Shown: positions 1 through 8,670, counted from the stretch's first letter. The stretch is 56,245 bases of DNA from an uncultured Methylococcaceae bacterium (GCA_903857165.1 CAIODU010000058.1:1-56245), one strand, 5' to 3'. Numbers and translations are program-made. Notes: a model not told the origin generated them from the sequence alone.

Positions 1-106
1 CCCATGCGTAGAACACGGTGTAGATCGTGAAAGCGAACGCCAGCCACCTGACGTCGAGCAGCGGCTTCTCTTTTGCGACGACGCCACTAGTTGATATTGC
101 AGCCAT
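1..106 (-). CDS. pmoC: Particulate methane monooxygenase subunit C, 5' end only
   Basis: The first 35 codons are in the window and the gene runs off the left edge. The translation begins MAAISTSGVVAKEKPLLD and continues into WLAFAFTIYTVFYAW. From memory this is very close to the start of gammaproteobacterial PmoC (Methylococcus PmoC has PLLD, then a WLTFALAIYTVFYLW-like stretch). PmoC is a membrane subunit of the copper enzyme that oxidises methane to methanol in intracytoplasmic membranes. The ATG at 106-104 is preceded by a good GGAGG (118-114) with a 7-nt spacer. Whether this starts a pmoCAB operon or is a lone extra pmoC copy cannot be seen here. AmoC is less likely because the N-terminus does not resemble the ammonia-oxidiser sequence I remember. 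Confidence 0.88.
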   Translation of the reverse strand, partial: MAAISTSGVVAKEKPLLDVRWLAFAFTIYTVFYAW

Positions 107-520
107 AGTATTTCCTCCAGTTTAAGTGTGACACGCGCCGGGTCCGCTCTCGCGCCCCGGCACCTCTTCTACTTCCGGCCCCGCCTGGCCCCCAAGCGGA
201 CTAAAGCCGCCAAGGCCCCTTCCCGTTTGGATGTGCGACACTTTGTCACACCCCCTTTCGCTTGTCAATGCGGCACTAATACAAATTTTTGTTGTCAACA
301 TGCAACGCACTTGATTTTCATTAGGTTACACGATGTTCTTCGGCTTTAGCACGGGCAAAATTTTACCGGTTTAACCTAAATCTCTGCTGACGTTAATGGC
401 ATTTTACGAATTGTTAACGCCAGAGCGGCTTTTGCCTGATAATCTATGCGCACCGATACTTCAGTCAAATCACATACAAACGAATACCGAACCATGGTTC
501 AACTCAAACCGGACCAATCC
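107..520. promoter_or_regulatory. Divergent intergenic region between pmoC and fccA
   Basis: This 414-nt stretch separates divergent pmoC and fccA and must hold both promoters. On the minus strand there are two exact TTGACA boxes, at 298-293 and 268-263. The second is followed after 17 nt by CAAAGT (245-240), a poor -10, so this is a weak sigma70 candidate for pmoC with a leader of about 130 nt. On the plus strand a GATAAT at 438-443 is a possible -10 for fccA, but I see no good -35 at the right distance. A short ORF-like stretch on each strand here looks random. The assignment is inference from motifs only. Confidence 0.35.
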
Positions 521-826
521 ATGATTAAAATGACGATCCTGCTTCTCGCTGTTTTATCGGTGGCAACTACAGTTCAAGCTGCCGAACCCGCCGCTCCCCG
601 CCCCAGCGTCGAGCGCTTGGCACACGCCTGTGCCGGTTGCCACGGAACCCATGGGCACGCCATCGCACCCACTCCTTCCATCCATGGCAAGCCTGAGGAA
701 GACTTTGTCAAAGCCATGCAAGATTTCAAATCCGGGCAGCGCGAGTCTTCGATTATGAATCGTATTGCCCGGGCTTACACGAATGGGGATATCGATGCCA
801 TGGCTCAATTCTTTAAGAAATATTAG
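521..826 (+). CDS. fccA: Cytochrome c subunit of flavocytochrome c sulfide dehydrogenase
   Basis: Small periplasmic class I cytochrome c of about 101 residues. It has a signal peptide (MIKMTILLLAVLSVATTVQA, cut near residue 20) and one haem site CAGCH at residues 37-41; Met79 is the likely sixth iron ligand. It lies 8 nt upstream of the FAD subunit gene, so it is the probable electron acceptor that passes electrons from sulfide oxidation to the respiratory chain. An open frame extends upstream to 446, but those residues (including another ATG at 494) precede a clean signal peptide and are not needed; the start at 521 is chosen for the signal peptide, although its Shine-Dalgarno is weak. A generic small c-type cytochrome is the alternative if the neighbour were ignored. 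Confidence 0.8.
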   Translation: MIKMTILLLAVLSVATTVQAAEPAAPRPSVERLAHACAGCHGTHGHAIAPTPSIHGKPEEDFVKAMQDFKSGQRESSIMNRIARAYTNGDIDAMAQFFKKY

Positions 827-834
827 GAACACGC

Positions 835-2109
835 ATGTCAGGCATTACCCGTAGAACTTTCTTAAAATCAGCCGGAACGGTTGGGGCATTGAGCCTGCTT
901 GGCTGCACCGTCGCACCCAGCAAAGGGGCAAAGGCCAAAGTTGTCATCATCGGCGGGGGTTACGGTGGCTCGACCGCAGCGAAATACCTCAAGCTTTTTG
1001 ATCCTTCCCTTGATGTCACCCTGATCGAGAAGAGAAAAACCTACTACTCTTGCCCTGGCTCTAACGAGGTCATTTCTGGTTGGCATGATTTGGGTTGGCT
1101 GGTACGTTCCCGCGAAGGACTGACGACGAGGCTAGGCGTTAATCTGGTTCGGGCCAAAGTGGTGGAAATTGACCCGCAGAAACGCATTGTGACCCTCAAA
1201 GATGGCAGCGAAATTCCTTATGACCGGCTTGTGCTGTCCCCCGGCGTGGATATGCGGTTCGATGCCATTGAAGGTTATGACCTGAAAACCAGCAAGCTCA
1301 TCCCCCACGCCTGGAAAGCCGGCAAGCAAACCACGTTGCTGCTTAACCAGCTTAAGGCAATGCGCGACGGCGGTGTTGTCATCATCACCGCCCCCGCCGG
1401 CCCCTACCGCTGTCCTCCCGGCCCCTACGAGCGCGCTTCGCTGATCGCTAATTACTTGAAACGATCCAAACCAAGGTCAAAGGTCATTATCGTTGATGCG
1501 AAGACTCAGTTTTCCAAACAAGCCCTTTTCCTGAAGGGTTGGCAAGACCTCTATCCGGGCATGGTGGAGTGGGTATCGTCGGAAAAAGTCGGCCAGATTG
1601 ACCACATCAACCCCTCGAAGCTCATCGTCGCCACCGAATTCAACAACTTCCGCGCCAGTGTCCTCAACGTCATCCCACCTCAAAAAGCCGGTTGGTTGGC
1701 GCGTAAGACCGAACTGGCCGACCACTCCCGCTGGTGTCCGGTGGATCCCCGCAGTTTTGAATCAACCCTGATTCCAAACATCCATATCATTGGCGATGCC
1801 TGCATCGCCACCCCCATGCCGAAATCAGCCTTTTCGGCCAACTCCCAGGCTAAAATATGCGCGGCGGCTATCGTCGACCTGCTAAACGGCCGCCAACCCG
1901 GCCCGCCTTCGCTGATCAACCACTGTTACAGTTTCCTCGCCCCCGACTACGCTATTTCAATCAATGGGGTTTACGAGTATTCGGTCGCGGAAAGGCAATT
2001 GGTCGCAACCGGCGGCGGAGAAACACCAATGGATGCGGATCGTGGGCGTGAAGCGGAGTTTGCCAGGAGCTGGCGGGAAAATATTACGGCGGACACTTTT
2101 GAAGGCTAG
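835..2109 (+). CDS. fccB: Flavocytochrome c sulfide dehydrogenase, FAD subunit
   Basis: 424 residues, the usual length for FccB, which oxidises sulfide to sulfur or polysulfide in the periplasm. The N-terminus carries a twin-arginine signal (TRRTFLK at 5-11), followed by a dinucleotide fold VVIIGGGYGGSTAAK (36-50). Cys73 in YYSCPGSNEV sits where family members bind FAD covalently. Cys193 (YRCPPGPYE) and Cys301 (RWCPVD) are likely the redox-active pair. The C-terminal GDACIATPMPKS stretch is typical of the pyridine nucleotide-disulfide oxidoreductase fold. It forms an operon with the cytochrome gene upstream (8 nt gap). Its stop codon overlaps the stop of the convergent CDF gene. A sulfide:quinone reductase is less likely given the Tat signal and paired cytochrome. 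Confidence 0.88.
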   Translation: MSGITRRTFLKSAGTVGALSLLGCTVAPSKGAKAKVVIIGGGYGGSTAAKYLKLFDPSLDVTLIEKRKTYYSCPGSNEVISGWHDLGWLVRSREGLTTRLGVNLVRAKVVEIDPQKRIVTLKDGSEIPYDRLVLSPGVDMRFDAIEGYDLKTSKLIPHAWKAGKQTTLLLNQLKAMRDGGVVIITAPAGPYRCPPGPYERASLIANYLKRSKPRSKVIIVDAKTQFSKQALFLKGWQDLYPGMVEWVSSEKVGQIDHINPSKLIVATEFNNFRASVLNVIPPQKAGWLARKTELADHSRWCPVDPRSFESTLIPNIHIIGDACIATPMPKSAFSANSQAKICAAAIVDLLNGRQPGPPSLINHCYSFLAPDYAISINGVYEYSVAERQLVATGGGETPMDADRGREAEFARSWRENITADTFEG

Positions 2110-3044
2110 GTGGGGTACCGTCGGGGAACGCTGGCTATGTCGCAATAAAGCTCATCGGGGTTGCAGCCTTCACACTCCATTTGCAAAGTGGAGTGATTGA
2201 TCCCATAACGCTCATACATGACGACCCTGATGAGGCGCTGAATCTGGGTGGCTTGGCTGATAGGGAGGTCTTGGGTGACGACATGGGCGGAAAGCATTCT
2301 GAGGCTGAGGGAGATGCTCCAAACATGCAGATCATGAACGCCGAGAACACCTTCGACTGTTAAAATGTCCCGCACCATCTGACTCATGTCAATATCCCTT
2401 GGCGTCGATTCCAGCAAGATGGTCACGGTTTCGCGAAGTATGGCCCATGAATTCCATAAAATCAGCAATGCTATCAGCACGCTGACCGCAGGGTCCAGCC
2501 AGAGTTTGCCGGTCAGCCAGATGCCCACACCTACGGCGATCGCGCCGAAGCTGGAAAACACATCGCCGAGCAGATGTATGAAGGCGCTACGCAAATTGAG
2601 GTCGTGCTCGCTGCCTCGACTGACCAGCCAGGCAGTCAGCAGGTTGACGAATAAAGCCGCCGCCCCCACTGACATGAGCACGTCCGATGCGACTTTTGGC
2701 GGAGCGGCAAACCGCCCCCACGCCTCGTGGAAAATGCCGAAGGCAATCAGCGCCAAGATTGTTGAATTGAACAGGGCCACCAAAATGCCCTCCCGGTGGT
2801 AGCCAAATGTCTTGCCGGCGTCGGCGGGACGGCTGGCCAGCCTGTGCGCATACCAACTCAAACCCAAGGCAAGCACATCGGTCAGGTTGTGGGCGGCATC
2901 TGTGAGTAGGGCGAGACTGTTGGCGTACCATCCAGCCGCAGCCTCAAAACCCACAAACCCCAAAGTAAACAAGCCTGCCAGCGCAAGCCGAAACCCGGTG
3001 CTAGCGTGATGATCATGGTGGTGGTTTTGATGGGAATGGGCCAT
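2106..3044 (-). CDS. Cation diffusion facilitator family transporter (CzcD/ZitB-like)
   Basis: 312 residues with the layout of a bacterial CDF exporter, which moves Zn2+ and related divalent metals out of the cytoplasm in exchange for protons. The N-terminus is a histidine-rich loop (HSHQNHHHDHH). Membrane segments follow, with the metal-site motifs LLTDAAHNLTDVLALG in TM2 and HLLGDVFSSFGAIAVG in TM5. The cytoplasmic C-terminal domain contains GVHDLHVWSIS, typical of the family. The gene is convergent with fccB and their ends overlap by 4 nt. The start is the only ATG compatible with the His-rich leader. Substrate (zinc, cobalt, cadmium) cannot be settled from sequence alone. Confidence 0.9.
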   Translation of the reverse strand: MAHSHQNHHHDHHASTGFRLALAGLFTLGFVGFEAAAGWYANSLALLTDAAHNLTDVLALGLSWYAHRLASRPADAGKTFGYHREGILVALFNSTILALIAFGIFHEAWGRFAAPPKVASDVLMSVGAAALFVNLLTAWLVSRGSEHDLNLRSAFIHLLGDVFSSFGAIAVGVGIWLTGKLWLDPAVSVLIALLILWNSWAILRETVTILLESTPRDIDMSQMVRDILTVEGVLGVHDLHVWSISLSLRMLSAHVVTQDLPISQATQIQRLIRVVMYERYGINHSTLQMECEGCNPDELYCDIASVPRRYPT

Positions 3045-3221
3045 GTTATTTCACATTGAATTTGCAGATCAACGCCCTAGGCTAACCTACCTTGGCATCT
3101 GTCTTACAAGTAATTTTTGAAGATACCTGCGCAAATTTAAAATAATGCCCGAAGCGGAAGAGTTTAAAGGTGGGATGGATGCCGCTATTGCAACGCCATC
3201 CACCCACCGAAAATTTGCCGC

Positions 3222-3620
3222 TTACCGCATAGGTGGGGGTGCGGTGAGTCTAGGGGCGGGAGCCGGTACGGCGACTGGCGCGGGTGCTTTCATGGCCGGT
3301 ACGGCGACTGGTGCAGGCGCTTTCAGGGCCGGTGCGGCGACTGGTGCGGGAGCGGAAGCGGACCCACCCACCGTCAATTCGGGACGCAATTTCTCAACGC
3401 TCTTCATTCCGAATCCCTTGACGTTATCCAGTTCATCCACAGTTTTGAAGGGGCCATTTTTCTCGCGATGATCGATGATCGCTTTGGCCTTTGCAGGGCC
3501 TACCCCTTTCAGGGTCTCAAGCTCCGCCGCAGTTGCGGAATTGAGATCAACCACCGCCGAGGCGAAGCCGGCGAAAGTCATCAGCAATAGTGCAAAACAT
3601 GCAATTAGTATTTTCTTCAT
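3222..3620 (-). CDS. Exported ComEA-like helix-hairpin-helix protein
   Basis: 132 residues. It begins with a signal peptide (MKKILIACFALLLMTFAGFASA). A tandem helix-hairpin-helix domain follows: VDLNSATAAELETLKGVG, then AKAKAIIDHREKNGPFK and VKGFGMKSVEKL. This is the ComEA/competence-type DNA-binding fold; such small periplasmic proteins bind DNA in uptake or have unknown roles. The start at 3620 is favoured over an upstream ATG at 3668 because a GGAGA lies 6 nt away and a signal peptide begins there. The last third is a low-complexity Ala-Pro-Val tail built from 11-residue repeats, unusual for the family. No other competence gene is near. Confidence 0.8.
   Translation of the reverse strand: MKKILIACFALLLMTFAGFASAVVDLNSATAAELETLKGVGPAKAKAIIDHREKNGPFKTVDELDNVKGFGMKSVEKLRPELTVGGSASAPAPVAAPALKAPAPVAVPAMKAPAPVAVPAPAPRLTAPPPMR
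3262..3352. repeat. 33-bp tandem repeat coding Ala/Pro tail
   Basis: Nearly three copies of a 33-bp unit at 3262-3294, 3295-3327 and 3328-3352 (partial). They encode (M/L)KAPAPVAVPA on the minus strand within the helix-hairpin-helix protein. Copies differ at only a few bases, so recent expansion or ongoing copy-number change by slippage is likely. Confidence 0.85.
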
Positions 3621-3829
3621 TGACAATCTCCAAAGTAAACTTAAGTTGACAAAAGTGACACACAACATTCACGCCCGTAGCCAAGGCATGATTTATAGGC
3701 GTTTTGACCTTAGGGCTGAAAGATTGAAATTTCCAAAATCCAGCCCTTGCGGGCAAAGCGACAATATCGTTGAAGGATGGCTATTTTTCCTTCGCTATTA
3801 TTTTATACCATCGGTAGAGTTGAAAAAGC

Positions 3830-4354
3830 CTATTCTTTACCAATCTGGAAGATTTCGGTTTCCTTATCCTCGATTATTTTTCCGGTTGCGGCATCGACTT
3901 CCAGCTTCACCTCACTGCCATTCTTGATCTTGATGTCGAACTCATAGGAAGCATCGCCGTTGTCTTCAATCTCGTATTCGGTTTCGACAATTTCACCGGG
4001 GTAAGCGCCGAGGGCAATTTTCTTGGCTTGTTCCAGACTGATCTTGGCTTTCGCCTTGAACAAGGGGTCGTCGGGACTTCCCACTTCCTGCTCCACCTCG
4101 GTGATTTTGCCGCTGGCGGCATCGCACTCCAAATCCCATTCCTTGCCATCCGGGCTAACGATGTCAAATTCGTAAATTGGAACACCCCGCTCGTCCTTCT
4201 TTTCAAGTTTGACGACCGTGCCGGGTTTAACGTCCAGCGCGGCCTTCATGCAGGACTCCACGTCGGCGCTAGCAGTAGTAGGTATCGACAAAACCGGTAT
4301 TGCAAGGCAGATTAAAGAGAGATTTAACAATATTTTTCGATTCAATTTTTTCAT
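3830..4354 (-). CDS. Exported double PepSY-domain protein
   Basis: 174 residues with a signal peptide ending near SIPTTASA. Two PepSY-like repeats follow: one around [20 protein letters not shown] with the [11 protein letters not shown] end, the second around [20 protein letters not shown] with [12 protein letters not shown]. The interval [16 protein letters not shown] is the usual helical lead-in. PepSY domains occur in secreted peptidase inhibitors and in membrane reductases that work with TonB receptors; no enzymatic role can be assigned. The gene is divergent from the TonB-dependent receptor 146 nt away, which suggests shared control. The protein is strongly acidic, so a metal-binding role is conceivable but unproven. 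Confidence 0.8.
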   Translation of the reverse strand: MKKLNRKILLNLSLICLAIPVLSIPTTASADVESCMKAALDVKPGTVVKLEKKDERGVPIYEFDIVSPDGKEWDLECDAASGKITEVEQEVGSPDDPLFKAKAKISLEQAKKIALGAYPGEIVETEYEIEDNGDASYEFDIKIKNGSEVKLEVDAATGKIIEDKETEIFQIGKE

Positions 4355-4500
4355 GTTGACTCACCAATTTGCGCAGGTAAACGAAACGCCAACGCCGACC
4401 ATTGGGTAAGGCTTGGCACACGGAAAGGAATTTTTCCTATTCCCGAATGAGGGTTCTACATGAAACAATCGAATTTTTCAACATCCTTGATGATCTTTTT

Positions 4501-6726
4501 ATGAAATTTAGCACCACTGCTGTTCTACTGGCAAGCTTGGCCAATCTCGCCCAAGCCGCCGACCCACCCGTCGAAAAAGCCAAACAACCCGTTGACGCTT
4601 TTGAACTTCCCGAAGTCGAAGTCGTCGGTGTCACTCCGCTTAGCGCGGTCGGACTGCCTCTCAAGAAAGTGTCCGGGAACGTCCAGTCGGTCGAGGACGA
4701 AGACATCAAACGCCATGAATCTTTGAATATCACCGATTTCATGCGCAGAAACTTGGAAAGCGTGACTGCCAACGACGATCAGAACAACCCATTTCAACCT
4801 AATATCAGTTATCGCGGCTATTTTGCCTCCCCCTTGTTGGGGACACCCATCGGGCTATCCGTCTACCAAGACGGCGTCCGTGTCAACGAACCCTTCGGCG
4901 ACACGGTGAACTGGGATTTGATTCCCCAAATTGCCATCGCCAACATGGACTTGGTTCCAGGATCCAACCCCTTGTTCGGACTCAACACGCTAGGCGGGGC
5001 GATTTCCATTCGCACGAAGAGCGGTTTTAGCCACCCGGGTTTCCGCGCCCAAGCCTTTGGCGGGTCATTCGGGCGCAAGAATTATCAGGCCGAGTATGGC
5101 GGGCACAAGGGTGAGTTCGATTGGTTTTTTGCCGGGAATGTCATTGAGGACAACGGTTGGCGACCATTCTCGCCTAGCGCCGTATATCAAGCCTTCGGCA
5201 AAGTCGGTTGGGAAAACGACACGACAGATTTGGATTTGAGTTTTAACTATGCCCAAAACTCCTTGAACGGCGTGGGTCCGACACCAGACAGCTTTTATAG
5301 TGAAAACCACGATTCCATTTACACAGCGAGGGACAGCACCCAAAACACATTGTATTTCTTCAACCTAAAAGGCAGTCATAAGTTCACCAACACCTTGACC
5401 TTGGCCGGCAACTCCTACTACCGTGGCAACACGGTTAACAGCCTGAACAGCAATACCAGCGAAGATTGCGAATCTTTAGAAGAGTGTCATGAACTAGATG
5501 ACAATCCCGCTGCCAATGTCACCGGGCGGACTGTTCAGGACGGCTCCGGTGTCAACCTGCAATTGACATCGACCCACCCAATTTTAGACTTCGAAAATCA
5601 ATTCACCGTAGGGGGGGGTTATAACGGTGGAAACACCCATTTCAGCCAGTTTGCCCAAGAAGGCATATTCGATTACCAAAGGCTGGTCATTGGGGTGGAA
5701 CCCTTCCTGCTCCGCACGGATGTCAACGCGGAAAATAGCTATTACAACGCCTTTTTAACAGACACGTTTTCTGTTTTGCCTTGGATGCAAATCAATAGTT
5801 CGGCCAGTTGGAACCGTGCCGATATTAAATTGATTGACAAAATTGGCACTGATCTCAACGGTGACCATAATTTTGAGCGCTGGAACCCCTCCGCCGGTTT
5901 CACGATACAGCCCATGCAAGCCTTTGAAATCAAAGGGCCGTTGGAAGAACTGACCTTTTATGGCAATTTTAACGAAGGATTCCGCGCACCGACACCGGTC
6001 GAACTGAGTTGCGCCGACCCCAATGCGCCTTGTTCTCTGCCAAATAGCTTTGTGGCTGATCCACCGCTCAAGCCAGTGGTCGCCCAAACCTTTGAAACCG
6101 GGTTACGCGGAAAATTTAGTGAAGCCTTGCGCTGGAATTTTGCGCTGTACCATTCCCAATTGAGCAACGACATCCTGTTCATCAACAGCCAAGGCTCCAA
6201 TCAAACTGGCTACTTTCAGAACGTGGGCACTACCCGACGTCAAGGCGGGGAATTGGGGCTGGGCGGGCGATGGGATGCTCTCAACTGGTTTTTTAACTAT
6301 AGCTTTGTCGATGCAACCTACCAGTCTGATGTGGTGCTCAACAATGCGTTGGGTCCGGTCAATGTTCAAGCGGGCGATTACATCCCCGGCATTCCGCAAC
6401 AGTCGGTCAAGCTTGGCGCAGAATATGAAATCCTCAAGGGCTGGTTCTTTGGCGGGGACATGCAATACGCATCCAGCCAATGGGCTAGGGGCGACGATAG
6501 CAACCGTTATCCAAAAGTACGTGAATATGCCATCGTGAACTTGAATACCCGCTACCAAGTGACCAAGAATGTTGAGATTTTCGCCATGGGGCGCAACATA
6601 TTTGACACCGCATTTCAAACCTTTGGAGTAATGAACCGTAACTTCTTTACGGGGCAAGGCGAGCGCTTCGTCGGTCCAGGCACACCGGCCTCTGGCTGGG
6701 CAGGGGTCAGGATTAGCTTCGACTGA
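4501..6726 (+). CDS. TonB-dependent outer-membrane receptor
   Basis: 741 residues from ATG 4501, where a clean signal peptide starts (MKFSTTAVLLASLANLAQA); 33 upstream in-frame residues from 4402 are ignored for that reason. The mature start has a TonB-box-like EVEVVGV. A plug domain follows with SVYQDGVRVNEPFGDTVNWD and NTLGGAISIRTKSG, then a long beta barrel with the AFGGSFGRKNYQAEYGG, NFNEGFRAPTPVEL and FETGLRGKFSEALRW signatures. It ends in WAGVRISFD with a terminal aromatic. It should import a large or scarce ligand (metal chelate, cobalamin or similar) using TonB energy. The ligand is not evident. The downstream secreted protein and divergent PepSY gene probably belong to the same function. 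Confidence 0.9.
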   Translation: MKFSTTAVLLASLANLAQAADPPVEKAKQPVDAFELPEVEVVGVTPLSAVGLPLKKVSGNVQSVEDEDIKRHESLNITDFMRRNLESVTANDDQNNPFQPNISYRGYFASPLLGTPIGLSVYQDGVRVNEPFGDTVNWDLIPQIAIANMDLVPGSNPLFGLNTLGGAISIRTKSGFSHPGFRAQAFGGSFGRKNYQAEYGGHKGEFDWFFAGNVIEDNGWRPFSPSAVYQAFGKVGWENDTTDLDLSFNYAQNSLNGVGPTPDSFYSENHDSIYTARDSTQNTLYFFNLKGSHKFTNTLTLAGNSYYRGNTVNSLNSNTSEDCESLEECHELDDNPAANVTGRTVQDGSGVNLQLTSTHPILDFENQFTVGGGYNGGNTHFSQFAQEGIFDYQRLVIGVEPFLLRTDVNAENSYYNAFLTDTFSVLPWMQINSSASWNRADIKLIDKIGTDLNGDHNFERWNPSAGFTIQPMQAFEIKGPLEELTFYGNFNEGFRAPTPVELSCADPNAPCSLPNSFVADPPLKPVVAQTFETGLRGKFSEALRWNFALYHSQLSNDILFINSQGSNQTGYFQNVGTTRRQGGELGLGGRWDALNWFFNYSFVDATYQSDVVLNNALGPVNVQAGDYIPGIPQQSVKLGAEYEILKGWFFGGDMQYASSQWARGDDSNRYPKVREYAIVNLNTRYQVTKNVEIFAMGRNIFDTAFQTFGVMNRNFFTGQGERFVGPGTPASGWAGVRISFD

Positions 6727-6798
6727 CACAGTAAACCCATCCCAAACGGATTAAAACAGTGCATAATGGCACGGTCAAACCAACTTAATATTTACGCA

Positions 6799-7620
6799 AT
6801 GAACCACCGTTTTCTTTTTTCTTTGGGCTTGGTCTTGTCCGTCACGCTGCCCGTAAGCGCCGACAGCACGTTGGAATATGTTGTCAACGAAGCACAATCG
6901 AAGCCCGGCAAAATCCAGCCTGTATTCATTAAAGACGGGAAGATTTTGATCAAGGGTGTGGGCGGGGACGGGAAATTGGACTTCATCTATTCCGCCAACC
7001 CCGAAATTCTGTTCATTGTTGACCATGGCAAGCGCAGCGTCATGACCTTGGATGAGGGCCAGGTCAATAAGATTGCCAGGCAAACGCAAGCAGTCCAGCC
7101 ATTATTGCAGGGTTTCGGCGAGCAATTGGGCAAACTTGATCCAAAACAGCGGGCAAAATGGGAAGCGATGCTGGGGGGGAAGATTCCCCTTGACACTATC
7201 GCCGAAGCGGCGAAGCCCGCACAGGCCGGGAAAATCGTCAAATCGGGTCAAACTCGCAAAGTGGCGGGCGTCGACTGCCAGCCTATGAGCGTTTACCAAG
7301 GCAAAACAAAATCGGCCGAGTTCTGCATGGCCGACCCCGCCAAACTGAATCTGTCACCCCTGGATTACGCCACTCTCCGTTCCTTGCTCAACTTCCTGGA
7401 ACGGGTCACCAGCAAAACCCAAGGACTGGCCAGGCAGTTCGGCATAAACCTGCCTAATCTCGAATTGCGCGACGTTTTTGGAGTGCCGATTGAAATACAC
7501 GACTTATCCAGCCAAAACCCAAGCAGCCTCAGCATGAAGCGGGTAGTGGCATCGGCGGATTCTGTGGAGGTGATGAAAATTCCCGACGGCTACGTGTTCG
7601 GGCCGTTCAAACTTTGGTAG
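6799..7620 (+). CDS. Exported protein of unknown function (DUF4412-like)
   Basis: 273 residues from ATG 6799, with signal peptide MNHRFLFSLGLVLSVTLPVSA. The mature part has an N-terminal beta-rich region including FIKDGKILIKGVGGDGKLDF and ILFIVDHGKRSVMTLDEGQ. This resembles DUF4412-type periplasmic proteins in which a stored ‘display of a bound state’ region precedes a basic helix. Two cysteines, in VDCQP and EFCMAD, may form a disulfide. The gene follows the TonB receptor by 72 nt on the same strand, so the two are probably co-transcribed. The family match is from memory and tentative; no reaction can be named. Twelve residues upstream of the chosen start remain open but precede the signal peptide. 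Confidence 0.65.
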   Translation: MNHRFLFSLGLVLSVTLPVSADSTLEYVVNEAQSKPGKIQPVFIKDGKILIKGVGGDGKLDFIYSANPEILFIVDHGKRSVMTLDEGQVNKIARQTQAVQPLLQGFGEQLGKLDPKQRAKWEAMLGGKIPLDTIAEAAKPAQAGKIVKSGQTRKVAGVDCQPMSVYQGKTKSAEFCMADPAKLNLSPLDYATLRSLLNFLERVTSKTQGLARQFGINLPNLELRDVFGVPIEIHDLSSQNPSSLSMKRVVASADSVEVMKIPDGYVFGPFKLW

Positions 7621-7771
7621 TAGGCGTTTTATTTTCGCTTGGCGGTCAAAGCTGCCGACTTTTGCCGCACGTCAGTTTATGCGGGGGGGGCATCTAGCCA
7701 ACGGGGAATGCCGGGGCGTGGCTTTGGCGGAAATATAGAACCGCCTAAACCACACCCACGGGCAAAGACTT

Positions 7772-8155
7772 TTATCTAGTCTTAGATTTTGCAGCAATAT
7801 CCTTCATGCTCTCGACCGCAGGGGCCAGAGTCTCAATGGCCTTCTTGTTGTCTTTTTCTTCGTCCAGGATTCTCAGGGTTTCTTTTACCGCCTGGTTGAC
7901 TTTCTGCAATTGAATGCTGGCAGCGGCACCTGTGATTTCCTTGGATTCCTGACGGAATTTCTTCAGCTCGGCTCTGGCTTCGTCCGCCCGGCCACCCTGC
8001 AATTCTTCGAGACCTTTCTTGATGGAGTCTGTTGATTGCTCGATGTACTTAGCTACACCTTCGGAATTTTCTGCAGCATAGGTAGTTGAAACGGTTCCGA
8101 CGGCCAACAGACCAGTCACCAAGGCAGCGCAAATAGTTTTGCTCATATTCTTCAT
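7772..8155 (-). CDS. Small exported all-helical protein, unknown function
   Basis: 127 residues beginning with a signal peptide (MSKTICAALVTGLLAVGTVSTTYA). The mature part is charged and predicted helical: YIEQSTDSIKKGLEELQGG, RADEARAELKKFRQESKE, LQKVNQAVKETLRILDEE and ETLAPAVESMKDIAAKSK. The pattern recalls the four-helix SmbP-like small proteins but without their histidines. A GAGGAG lies upstream of the ATG at 8155; a second ATG at 8146 is also possible. It is a single-gene unit; an 18-bp perfect palindrome lies 65 nt upstream. No function can be given. Confidence 0.7.
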   Translation of the reverse strand: MKNMSKTICAALVTGLLAVGTVSTTYAAENSEGVAKYIEQSTDSIKKGLEELQGGRADEARAELKKFRQESKEITGAAASIQLQKVNQAVKETLRILDEEKDNKKAIETLAPAVESMKDIAAKSKTR

Positions 8156-8219
8156 ATTTCAGAGTTCTCCTCACATGTTGTTGTAATTTCCACGCTAAGC
8201 ATGGATTCAGTCTTGCTAT

Positions 8220-8237
8220 GTACGATAGCTATCGTAC
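8220..8237. promoter_or_regulatory. 18-bp perfect palindrome, possible operator
   Basis: GTACGATAG followed directly by its reverse complement CTATCGTAC, with no spacer. It lies 65 nt upstream of the leftward small helical protein gene, where a promoter would be expected. Perfect 18-bp dyads of this kind are typical of dimeric repressor sites, but no regulator gene is adjacent and I do not recognise the motif. Confidence 0.5.
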
Positions 8238-8670
8238 TTCACCTGCCGCAGTTCCGTTAGGAACATTTTGGCACGGCATGATGCGGTCCCACTGGTCTTA
8301 CAAAGCACCCGGCGAAAACCGCGCCATTTCTGTTCCCCGTCTGGCGAGGCGAGATTCGACAAGTGGGTAACCCCCATCACTTCCTCAGCGCCCCAGATCA
8401 AACTGGAACCAAATGCATTATAACCTTAGAGGCCGTCCAGCCAATACGCTCCAAATTAAGGGGGGCGATGAGCCACAACAACCGTCAAGGCGAGCTAATG
8501 CTGCTTAATATACCAGTGCGTTGTCATTCATTCAAAACAATGATTTTACCCTTTAACCACATAATCCGAAAAAAAATCTCATGTGATTGTTTTTAAACGT
8601 AAATAAATTCTGATGCCAATGAGCTTGGAAGTCTCACAGAACACCTAGAATTGGCAGTATACCCCTTGAC
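8238..8670. other. Gene-free stretch
   Basis: Between the palindrome and the META lipoprotein gene I find no convincing coding sequence on either strand. The two short open frames here have no signal peptide, no good ribosome site and no recognisable motif. No hairpin followed by a T-run was seen. Confidence 0.5.
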
